A DNA stretch of 64,000 bases. Origin: an uncultured Lachnospiraceae bacterium (GTDB taxonomy: Bacteria > Bacillota > Clostridia > Lachnospirales > Lachnospiraceae). A model generated the notes under the pieces. That model saw only the letters and a list, made by a program, of their open reading frames with translations. It made no database searches and was not told where the DNA came from. Within the stretch, counting starts at the first letter, position 1. Every line of letters begins with the position of its first letter. Positions 1 to 6,787 of this stretch are shown here, piece after piece. The translations under genes and the position numbers were made by a program. The stretch spans positions 310,001-374,000 of the forward strand of contig CAJTXN010000001.1 of the NCBI GenBank assembly GCA_910583605.1, written 5' to 3'.

Positions 1-104
1 TTTAATTCTACGGAAGCCGCAAACTTTGATATCTGATCTCCAAATGTCAGAACGGCAAGTATTATACATAAAACTACAAATCTAATATATGATTGTTTTT
101 TCAT
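1..104 (-). CDS. lspA: Signal peptidase II, N-terminal part (runs off the window)
   Basis: Only the first 34 codons lie in the window. They encode a short basic start, one hydrophobic helix (about residues 7-22) and then D23-Q24-x-x-K27, the DQxxK pattern found near the end of the first membrane helix in LspA, the membrane aspartic protease that removes prolipoprotein signal peptides. Its place just downstream of sepF fits the sepF-lspA order common in Firmicutes division clusters. The ribosome-binding site is weak (GGTG about 8 nt before ATG). The catalytic aspartates lie outside the window, so the call rests on one motif and context. Confidence 0.68.
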   Translation of the reverse strand, partial: MKKQSYIRFVVLCIILAVLTFGDQISKFAASVEL

Positions 105-149
105 AATAATCACACCAACTATGTATTATTAATTTATATTTATGAATCA

Positions 150-656
150 TTACATTTCTGTAACATTGGCATTGCCGTTAATGATTTCCTGGAAATCTCC
201 GGAAATATCAACTGTTGGTGGTGTTGCGATAAAAATGTAATTAGAAACTTTTTGTAAATTTCCATCAATGGCAAAGCATGAACCGGAAGTAAAATCAATG
301 ATTCTCTGGGCAAGCTCTACATGGATTCCTTCCAGATTCAGGATAACCGCTCTTCCGGAAACCAGTGTATTGGTAATTTCGCGTCCATCTTCTATTGTTG
401 CCGGACGGATTACACAAACTTCCATACCATTCTTACTTCTCATTGGAACGACTTTATTTTTAACTGTTCTTGGCTTAGAAACATTTTTAGCCGGTTCTTT
501 TACCAAAAGATCATCCATATCTTCATCTTCATATTTTTTTGATGATTTTCTGCTGGTTCTTGGTGTTTCAAATTCTTCTGCCTCATCATAATCTTCATCG
601 TACTCGTCATCATCGTTCAATCTCATCCATCCTAAAAAAGTATCTGTTAAACTCAT
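150..656 (-). CDS. sepF: Cell division protein SepF
   Basis: A 168-residue protein that bundles FtsZ filaments and anchors them to the membrane at the septum. It begins MSLTDTFLGWMRL, the short amphipathic membrane-binding helix typical of SepF. An acidic linker follows (about residues 14-60, rich in D/E/S/K), then the SepF domain (about 75-155) with the FTSGSCFAIDG segment. I chose the ATG at 656 because GGAGGT lies 5 nt upstream and the protein then starts exactly like family members; an ATG 14 codons earlier has no such site. It is followed by lspA and preceded by yggS. Confidence 0.95.
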   Translation of the reverse strand: MSLTDTFLGWMRLNDDDEYDEDYDEAEEFETPRTSRKSSKKYEDEDMDDLLVKEPAKNVSKPRTVKNKVVPMRSKNGMEVCVIRPATIEDGREITNTLVSGRAVILNLEGIHVELAQRIIDFTSGSCFAIDGNLQKVSNYIFIATPPTVDISGDFQEIINGNANVTEM

Positions 657-737
657 ATTAACCTCCACATTTATTGCTTCTCGCAATTTCATTTTCATAT
701 TATCTTAGTTTTTAATCATTATGTCAACAAAAATTAA

Positions 738-1439
738 TTATTGCTGATTTAAGTATATCCGGTTACCGAATATACCAGTACCAACCCGTACCAGTGTGGC
801 TCCCTCTTCGATTGCCGTCATATAATCTCCGGTCATTCCCATGGATAATTCTCTCATTTCCACATGATTCAGGTTTAATCCGGCTATTTCTTCCGATAAC
901 TCCCTGAGCTGACGGAAATAAATACGATTTTCCTCCGGTTCTTCCGTATAGGGTGCAATGGTCATCAGTCCTTTGATTCGAATATGTGGCAATCCGTCGG
1001 ATATTGCTTTGATCATGTCAATGACTTCCGTTGTATCCAGCCCGAATTTTGTTTCTTCCCTGGATATGTTTACCTGTATCAGTATATTTGCCAAAACATC
1101 ATGTTTCGCTCCTTCCGCTTCAATCTGTTCTGCCAGCCGGAAAGAATCCACCGAATGTATTAAATGTGCTTTATCTATAATATATTTTACCTTATTTCTC
1201 TGGAGATGTCCAATAAAATGCCAACGGATATCTTTTGGTAATTCCTGATACTTGTCTGTCATTTCCTGTACTTTATTTTCTCCGAAATTCCGTTCACCGC
1301 ATTCATATGCGGTCAGTATATCCGCCACAGGCTTCGTCTTACTTACACAAATCAGGGTAACATCCTTCTCCTCTCTTCCGGAGCGAAGGCATGCCTGCCT
1401 TATATTTTCTCTGACGCTGTCAAGATTTTCCTGTATCAT
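738..1439 (-). CDS. yggS: Pyridoxal phosphate homeostasis protein (YggS/PROSC family)
   Basis: A 233-residue PLP-binding protein of the alanine-racemase-like barrel fold. It buffers free pyridoxal phosphate and has no known enzymatic turnover. The PLP lysine is K34 in VSKTKP. The C-terminal phosphate-binding segment LSMGMTGDY and the VRVGTGIFG motif are present. An AAGGAG site lies 7-8 nt before the ATG. It sits between the HlyD-like gene and sepF; yggS-sepF adjacency is standard in Firmicutes division clusters. Confidence 0.95.
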   Translation of the reverse strand: MIQENLDSVRENIRQACLRSGREEKDVTLICVSKTKPVADILTAYECGERNFGENKVQEMTDKYQELPKDIRWHFIGHLQRNKVKYIIDKAHLIHSVDSFRLAEQIEAEGAKHDVLANILIQVNISREETKFGLDTTEVIDMIKAISDGLPHIRIKGLMTIAPYTEEPEENRIYFRQLRELSEEIAGLNLNHVEMRELSMGMTGDYMTAIEEGATLVRVGTGIFGNRIYLNQQ

Positions 1440-1464
1440 GGTTCATATCTCCTTTCACCAAATC

Positions 1465-2853
1465 TTAGTGAAAAATAACACTGTTATCTTCTACTATGGA
1501 AGCGTTTAAAACAATATGGTCATATTGGGTCAGGCCGCGAACGGTATCCTTTTTAATGATGTAATAACCGTTCTTTTCTGATAATATCTCTATATAACGG
1601 AATATTGTAAATCCGGTATTCACATTATAAACGCCTTTTAGTGACCCGACAGCGCCCACCACATATTTGGATTGGGAATCGGTTTTCACCAGAACATCAT
1701 TTGCCGATAGTTGGGATTTCTCTATGTAACACATGTCCTCCACCGTTGCAAAAATATCCGGTGTAATAAACTCTATATTTTCCGTACCCACAATCTGCCG
1801 GCTGAATCCGGGTTCATTATTATTTCCGCCTTTCAGCATGTATTCTTTCGGAACCACATAAAACTCTTTGTCTGTTACTGCTGTTTTGGGAATTTTCAAT
1901 CCGTTTGTGGTCTCTCCCGATATTTCAATATCAATAAACCGTTCCGCAGCATATTTCATCATAAACCGTTTTAAAGTTATTATGCCGTAGGAATTACCGC
2001 CAATCTGTTTGATGGAAAAATAACCAGATGTATTGATATTTTCACTGACTAACCGGAGTGGAACAATTGTGGTATTTGCATAGGCGGCCGCCTGTTCGGA
2101 AGTCAGTGGAACCACTATGCTCCATTCTTCATCATTTATGGTTTTATATATGGCTGTCCCATTTTCAATTAAAGAACCGGGTGTAATACTGCTCTTTTTA
2201 TATGTACTTCTGTTGAACATATCCTCAGTTATGGTATCAGCTGTCACTCCCTCATAACCGTCGGTATAAAACTCCACAATACCGGTAGACTGCGCTTTAT
2301 TTATAACAAATGCCGGATTTCCGGAATTTGTCAGACTTTGATTGATGCTTTCTAAAATATTCAGATTTACACATTCGATTAAAGCGGTGTTTAAATCATA
2401 TTGAAACTGATACGCATCATAAAAAGATGTATCATCATAAGTAAGGACATATTTCGATATATTCTTTTTCAGGGAGGAAATATTGTCATCAGTCAGAGTC
2501 GAATGATTCTGGGCGGCGGTTTCTATCAGCTGGGCAACCGTTCCGCTTCCGTCAATAGTATATAATGTAGTATCTAAAGAAATTCTTGTGCCTTCTTTAA
2601 CATAATAGTTAATATATCCTGTGGATGGTGCATAACTCACCACTTCTTTCCGAAGAGCAACACCTGTTGCTTTTATGCTGAGCTGATTTTCGCTTTTACC
2701 GCCGGTAACTTCGTATATGGATACTTTTTCACGGGTAAAATAAAGAAAAGTACATATACTGATATATAAAAATATCAGTGCAAATAATATAATACCTATA
2801 TTAATGTTGAGAGGTTTTCTATATCTTACAATTCGTTTATTATTTGCTCTCAT
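1465..2853 (-). CDS. HlyD-like membrane-anchored protein
   Basis: A 462-residue protein with a basic N-terminus, one transmembrane helix (about residues 15-38) and a long extracytoplasmic part. Near residues 60-100 a segment resembles the lipoyl/barrel-sandwich start of HlyD-type adaptors (APSTGYINYYVKEGTRI); beta-rich sequence follows. No ABC transporter or outer-membrane partner is nearby. The gene heads the yggS-sepF-lspA unit behind its own promoter, so a role in envelope assembly or division is more likely than export. The precise function is not known to me. Confidence 0.6.
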   Translation of the reverse strand: MRANNKRIVRYRKPLNINIGIILFALIFLYISICTFLYFTREKVSIYEVTGGKSENQLSIKATGVALRKEVVSYAPSTGYINYYVKEGTRISLDTTLYTIDGSGTVAQLIETAAQNHSTLTDDNISSLKKNISKYVLTYDDTSFYDAYQFQYDLNTALIECVNLNILESINQSLTNSGNPAFVINKAQSTGIVEFYTDGYEGVTADTITEDMFNRSTYKKSSITPGSLIENGTAIYKTINDEEWSIVVPLTSEQAAAYANTTIVPLRLVSENINTSGYFSIKQIGGNSYGIITLKRFMMKYAAERFIDIEISGETTNGLKIPKTAVTDKEFYVVPKEYMLKGGNNNEPGFSRQIVGTENIEFITPDIFATVEDMCYIEKSQLSANDVLVKTDSQSKYVVGAVGSLKGVYNVNTGFTIFRYIEILSEKNGYYIIKKDTVRGLTQYDHIVLNASIVEDNSVIFH

Positions 2854-2884
2854 ATTGATTTACCTTTCTTATAAGCTACCCTTT

Positions 2885-2913
2885 ATTATCTAATAATATT
2901 ACTCTTAAGTCAA
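2885..2913 (-). promoter_or_regulatory. SigA-type promoter of the hlyD-like/yggS/sepF/lspA unit
   Basis: Read on the minus strand: TTGACT (2908-2913), 17 nt, GATAAT (2885-2890), about 30 nt upstream of the HlyD-like start. Both boxes are close to the vegetative consensus. Confidence 0.7.
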
Positions 2914-2928
2914 TGAAATATTGAAAAA

Positions 2929-2952
2929 AAATATTAAATTTATTTAATATTT
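2929..2952 (-). terminator. AT-only hairpin followed by a T run
   Basis: Perfect 10-bp arms (2929-2938 and 2943-2952) around a 4-nt loop. On the minus strand the stem is followed by a T run. The stem has no G-C pairs, so it would be weak. It lies just upstream of the HlyD-like promoter and could stop read-through from the right. Confidence 0.4.
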
Positions 2953-3012
2953 GAAAATATTACCATCATATATTTTTCAGATGTTCAAATAATAATATTG
3001 ATATTACAGTAA

Positions 3013-3112
3013 GGTTGAAAGAAATAATTGAAAGAAAGGAAAATGCAGACTGCCCTTCTTTCAACCAGCAAATTTATTTGCTGTAATCCGGGTCGGTATG
3101 CATGGGATGGAT
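3013..3112 (+). promoter_or_regulatory. Recurring leader element, copy A (hairpin plus displaced ribosome-binding site)
   Basis: The outer arms GGTTGAAAGA (3013-3022) and TCTTTCAACC (3057-3066) pair perfectly over 10 bp. Between them lies a second GAAAG tract carrying the strong site GAAAGGA (3034-3040), which could pair with the same 3' arm instead. A perfect 6-bp hairpin follows (AGCAAA 3067-3072, TTTGCT 3077-3082). The DUF378 start comes at 3113, 73 nt beyond the site. A nearly identical element precedes cotH at 40433-40487 on the other strand. Confidence 0.6.
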
Positions 3113-3171
3113 ATGAATTCAAAAGGATTAGATTATACGATTCTTACAATTGCAATCATTGGTGCAATTAA
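3043..3171 (+). CDS. Possible leader peptide overlapping the DUF378 gene
   Basis: An ATG placed 2-6 nt after the GAAAGGA site opens a 42-codon frame beginning MQTALLSTS. It runs into the DUF378 gene in another frame and stops at 3169-3171. It has the only good ribosome-binding site in the region. The peptide has no recognisable domain, and the matching leader at cotH carries its ATG in a shifted frame, so the peptide sequence itself is not conserved. It may be a coupling frame or nothing. Confidence 0.25.
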   Translation: MQTALLSTSKFICCNPGRYAWDGYEFKRIRLYDSYNCNHWCN

Positions 3172-3322
3172 CTGGGGATTAATCGGCTTTTTCAGACTTG
3201 ACCTTGTTGCATTTTTATTCGGTGATATGACGCTGTTATCCAGAATCATCTATGCAGCGGTAGGTATTTGTGGTCTATACCTGATCAGTATGTTTGGCAG
3301 AGTCAGGGACATAGCTGAATAG
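3113..3322 (+). CDS. DUF378 family small membrane protein
   Basis: A 69-residue protein with two hydrophobic helices. The conserved signature IGAINWGLIGFF lies in the first helix and a small-residue-rich second helix follows; this is the hallmark of DUF378 (YuzA-like) proteins, whose function is unknown. I chose the ATG at 3113 because the protein then begins MNSKGLDY as in relatives; in-frame ATGs at 3098 and 3107 are alternatives and none has a strong adjacent ribosome-binding site. It is one of only two plus-strand genes in the window and stands alone. Confidence 0.85.
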   Translation: MNSKGLDYTILTIAIIGAINWGLIGFFRLDLVAFLFGDMTLLSRIIYAAVGICGLYLISMFGRVRDIAE

Positions 3323-3328
3323 GCAAAA

Positions 3329-3358
3329 AAAGCAAAAGCCGTATCATGCTTTTGCTTT
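3329..3358. terminator. Bidirectional terminator between DUF378 and mgsA
   Basis: Arms AAAGCAAAAGC (3329-3339) and GCTTTTGCTTT (3348-3358) form a perfect 11-bp stem with an 8-nt loop. It has A-rich and T-rich flanks and lies between two convergent genes. Confidence 0.8.
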
Positions 3359-3375
3359 ACATATGATTTCGATTC

Positions 3376-3774
3376 TTACTGTTTGTATATATCCCGCCAA
3401 TCCAAATCTCCCCGATCCAAAGATTTAATTAACAGTTCTGCAGTTGCAAGATTGGTTGCCAACGGAATATTATGCATATCGCACAACCGGAATATATTAT
3501 TGATATCCGGATCATGGGGTTTCGGCGCATTGGCATCTCTTAAAAAAATCAGCATATCAATCTGATTCTGCTCCATCTGTGTGGCCATCTGCTGAACTCC
3601 TCCCAAATGACCGGCAAGAAATTTATGAACAGACAGATTGGTGACTTCTTCTACCAACCGTCCCGTGGTACCGGTTGCATACAGTTCATGTTTACATAAA
3701 ATTCCTCTATATGCAATACAAAAATTCTGCATCAGTTTTTTCTTTGAATCATGTGCAACAAAGGCAATATTCAT
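3376..3774 (-). CDS. mgsA: Methylglyoxal synthase-like protein with altered catalytic residue
   Basis: A 132-residue protein of the MgsA family, which converts dihydroxyacetone phosphate to methylglyoxal and phosphate. The family landmarks are H8-D9 (AHDSKKK), the phosphate-binding ATGTTG (33-38), D80, and H87/D90 in PHDPD. However, the residue matching the E. coli catalytic base Asp71 (GGDQQ) is Val60 here (AGHLGGVQQ). A strong GGAGGAGGG site precedes the ATG. It is the last gene of the rodA/min run, a position seen in other Clostridia. The fold is clear; the activity is uncertain. Confidence 0.85.
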   Translation of the reverse strand: MNIAFVAHDSKKKLMQNFCIAYRGILCKHELYATGTTGRLVEEVTNLSVHKFLAGHLGGVQQMATQMEQNQIDMLIFLRDANAPKPHDPDINNIFRLCDMHNIPLATNLATAELLIKSLDRGDLDWRDIYKQ

Positions 3775-3789
3775 ATAAAACCCTCCTCC

Positions 3790-4929
3790 TTAATATATAG
3801 TATTTTTTCGCTGCATTCCAATGTTTAATATAATTCCAACACCCGGAAACAGGCTTAACAACGAACTTAATCCATAACTGACAAAAGGAAGTGGTAACCC
3901 GGTATTTGGAATCAGCATAGTTACTACACCAATATTAACAAAAGACTGTACCGCAATTAAAGTTCCAAACCCGCATGCAATAATCCTGCCTGCCAGATCC
4001 GGTGCATGGGCACCGATGATGAAACATTCCATTATGATCAGAAACAGCAGAATAATAACTGCGGAAGCCCCTACAAACCCCAGTTCTTCGCCCACAATAC
4101 AGAAAATAAAGTCTGTCTGCGGTTCCGAAATATAATTACCGTTTTTAACACTGGTAGTGGTATTGTTATTTAATCCTTTTCCCCATAAACCGCCGGAACC
4201 GATTGCCATAACGGAATTTACCTGCTGGTAATTAATCCTTGCCGCAATTTCATTGTTTTTATCATAAAAACCAACCAGCCGGTTATACTGGTATTCCTCC
4301 AATATCTTTTGATCCGGCTGCAACAGCATATAAAGCAGAACAGCCGCAACCGGAATGGCAATCGCAAACAATGCCCCGATAATCTTATAACTAAGTCCCG
4401 CTACATACATTATTCCACAAAACATCAAAGATATAACAATACTGGTAGATAAATCCGGCTGTTTTAACACAAAAGCCAGGGGAATGGCAAATAATACCAC
4501 TGCTCCGCCAAGTACCGGAAGCGTATTTAGTTTTTCCCTGTACTTGTGTAAATATTTTGCAAAAAACAAAATCAGAAACAGTTTTGCAAATTCTGACGGC
4601 TGAAGCTGAAAAAAACCCAGATCAATCCAGCGGGTTGCTCCCATCCGGTAAGCGCCTCCATACTTCACCCAGACCAGCAGTCCAAGGTTCAGCATATAGA
4701 TCAGCCAGTAAAACTTCAGTACAAAACGATAACTGAACAAAGCAGCCACCACCATAATAAACAAACCAAGAACCAGTCCAAAGACCTGCTTCTTTTCATA
4801 GATATCTGATTCTGTTGCACTGGCAATCACATTAATCCCAAGAATGGTCAGTAACATGACCCATATCACCAGTCTGATATTTAAATACCTGAGTCTGTAG
4901 CTTTTTATTGTATTCAAAATTTTAGTCAT
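3790..4929 (-). CDS. rodA: SEDS peptidoglycan polymerase RodA
   Basis: A 379-residue polytopic membrane protein of the SEDS family. With a class B PBP it polymerises lipid II into side-wall glycan strands. It has about 10 hydrophobic helices, the RWIDLG...QPSEFAK segment after helix 3-4 and the C-terminal GLPLPFVSYG motif. It lies 15 nt downstream of minE and in the same run as mreBCD and pbp2, which points to elongation rather than division; a second SEDS gene at 43236-44564 is the likely FtsW. Confidence 0.93.
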   Translation of the reverse strand: MTKILNTIKSYRLRYLNIRLVIWVMLLTILGINVIASATESDIYEKKQVFGLVLGLFIMVVAALFSYRFVLKFYWLIYMLNLGLLVWVKYGGAYRMGATRWIDLGFFQLQPSEFAKLFLILFFAKYLHKYREKLNTLPVLGGAVVLFAIPLAFVLKQPDLSTSIVISLMFCGIMYVAGLSYKIIGALFAIAIPVAAVLLYMLLQPDQKILEEYQYNRLVGFYDKNNEIAARINYQQVNSVMAIGSGGLWGKGLNNNTTTSVKNGNYISEPQTDFIFCIVGEELGFVGASAVIILLFLIIMECFIIGAHAPDLAGRIIACGFGTLIAVQSFVNIGVVTMLIPNTGLPLPFVSYGLSSLLSLFPGVGIILNIGMQRKNTIY

Positions 4930-4944
4930 ATAAACTCCTAAAGT

Positions 4945-5229
4945 TTATGCCTGATTTTCGGCATCATGCCGTACTTCTTTGATCGGAATATTGGCAATTA
5001 ACGCCGGAACCGAACCGTTGGTAGATTCCGATTCCGTCTGGGTGATCTGTATGTCCAGACCGTCGCTGTCAATTTCCATATATTTCTTTATCACTTCAAT
5101 GATATCATTTTTCAGTTTCTCCATAATCTCAGGAGAACAGTTTGCCCGGTCGGAAACCAGAAGAAACTTTAACCGGTCCTTCGCTACCGTACCGGAACTT
5201 TTTTTCTTAAACATGTCAAAAAGACTCAT
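4945..5229 (-). CDS. minE: Cell division topological specificity factor MinE
   Basis: A 94-residue protein. The N-terminus MSLFDMFKKK is the membrane-targeting helix, residues about 15-31 (VAKDRLKFLLVSDRANC) match the MinD-contacting helix, and the C-terminal half is the dimerisation domain. MinE stimulates MinD ATPase and drives Min oscillation. It lies 14 nt downstream of minD. MinE is absent from Bacillus but common in Clostridia, so its presence supports a Clostridia source. Confidence 0.95.
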   Translation of the reverse strand: MSLFDMFKKKSSGTVAKDRLKFLLVSDRANCSPEIMEKLKNDIIEVIKKYMEIDSDGLDIQITQTESESTNGSVPALIANIPIKEVRHDAENQA

Positions 5230-5243
5230 ATCACTACCCCTTT

Positions 5244-6026
5244 CTAGTTTTTCTTAAATAGTTTTGATAAAAATCCCGGTTTTTTATTTAAATCCAGTAA
5301 AGGAACTTCTTCACCGATAATTCTGTGACATATATTCATATATGCCTGTCCTGCAAGACTGTCATTTCCTACCAGCGGTTCTCCGTTATTGGTAGCAATA
5401 ACAATATTTTCATCATCCGGTACCGCTCCGATCAGATCAATGGCTAAAATATCAACCACATCATCGATGGACATCATTTCGCCTTTCTTTACCATATCCA
5501 TTCGGATACGGTTTACGATCAGGTCTGCACGTTTCTTTTCATTGGCTTCCAACAGACCGATAATTCTGTCTGCATCACGGATGGCCGAAACTTCCGGCAT
5601 GGTAACTACCAATGCTCTGTCTGCACCTGCAATTGCGTTCTGGAAACCCTGTTCAATGCCGGCCGGACAGTCAAGAATTATGTAATCAAACTCCTCCCGT
5701 AATTCATCGGTAAGTGCTTTCATTTCCTCCGGAGTAACGCTTGTTTTGTCTCCAGCCTGTGCACATGGGAGCAGAAAAAGGTTTGAGTATCTCTTATCCT
5801 TGATCATTGCCTGTCTTGCCTTACAATTTCCTTTTACCACATCAACCAGATTGTAAACGATGCGGTTCTCCAGTCCCATGACAACATCCAGATTCCGAAG
5901 ACCGATATCCGTATCAATTAATACAACCTTTTTATTCAGCATAGCCAGACCTGTTCCAACATTGGCTGTTGTTGTGGTTTTACCAACACCGCCTTTTCCT
6001 GATGTTACTACTATTACTTCGCTCAT
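5244..6026 (-). CDS. minD: Septum site-determining ATPase MinD
   Basis: A 260-residue deviant-Walker ATPase. The P-loop is SGKGGVGKTT (about residues 9-18), switch I IDTDIGLRNLD follows near 38-48 and ILDCPAG near 120. The extreme C-terminus GFLSKLFKKN is the amphipathic membrane-binding helix. MinD recruits MinC to the membrane to block FtsZ assembly away from mid-cell. It lies between minC and minE. Confidence 0.97.
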   Translation of the reverse strand: MSEVIVVTSGKGGVGKTTTTANVGTGLAMLNKKVVLIDTDIGLRNLDVVMGLENRIVYNLVDVVKGNCKARQAMIKDKRYSNLFLLPCAQAGDKTSVTPEEMKALTDELREEFDYIILDCPAGIEQGFQNAIAGADRALVVTMPEVSAIRDADRIIGLLEANEKKRADLIVNRIRMDMVKKGEMMSIDDVVDILAIDLIGAVPDDENIVIATNNGEPLVGNDSLAGQAYMNICHRIIGEEVPLLDLNKKPGFLSKLFKKN

Positions 6027-6055
6027 TCTAACAATTCCTCCCAGTTTCCTAATGT

Positions 6056-6760
6056 TTAATTAAAACGAATGTCATTTAATACTTCTTTGTTCAAAGGTTC
6101 AATATAAATATTTTCATTTTCAACAAAGGCTATTTTTGTCTCAGGTTTCACCTTTTTTCGTTTGGCTTTTCCCTGTGTATCTGAACATCTTGCGATAATA
6201 TCGCCGATTCTGATCTGCATTGGTGTCATTTCCAACGCAACTACAACAGATGTTTCATTCCCTGTGACTCCGGCATATACGGTACCCTTTAAAGCTCCCA
6301 GTACCACTACATTTCCCGAAGAAACCACCTTAGCGCCTGGATTTACATCTCCCAGTATCACAATACTGGAATCACTCTCCAGTACCTGACCGCTTCTGAG
6401 GGTCCCCCGGTAAAACTGGCCGTCATTACCATTAATGGCCGCGGCCGCAGAAACCGCTTCCGAAGCCGCCTGTTCCTCCAATGCACGTTTAAACTGCTCT
6501 TCTCTTTCGCCGCTGCTGTCTAAAACACAGACAATATTAATATCCGTATTGGATGAAATAATATCCAGAAGTTCTTTCATTTCATTATCGGAAAGTTCTC
6601 TTCCTTCAAAAGTAATTCCCATAGAAGCTTTCTTGAAAAATTTTGCAGATTCCACAAACTTTTCTGCAACCATTTGTTTCAGTTCTTCAAAAGGCAATGA
6701 ATCATCCAATATTACTATAATACCATATTTATTTCCTTTTATCACTACAGAATTCTTCAT
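6056..6760 (-). CDS. minC: Septum site-determining protein MinC
   Basis: A 234-residue FtsZ inhibitor. It has an N-terminal domain (about 1-105), a short Ala-rich linker (EAVSAAAAING) and a C-terminal right-handed beta-helix (about 118-215) with repeated turns such as GQVLESDSSIVILGD and GNVVVLGALKGTVYAG, which binds MinD. It sits first in minC-minD-minE, 27 nt after pbp2. An AAAGGAAAT site precedes the ATG. Confidence 0.94.
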   Translation of the reverse strand: MKNSVVIKGNKYGIIVILDDSLPFEELKQMVAEKFVESAKFFKKASMGITFEGRELSDNEMKELLDIISSNTDINIVCVLDSSGEREEQFKRALEEQAASEAVSAAAAINGNDGQFYRGTLRSGQVLESDSSIVILGDVNPGAKVVSSGNVVVLGALKGTVYAGVTGNETSVVVALEMTPMQIRIGDIIARCSDTQGKAKRKKVKPETKIAFVENENIYIEPLNKEVLNDIRFN

Positions 6761-6787
6761 TTTTTTGATTTCCTTTCTGCAAACAAA

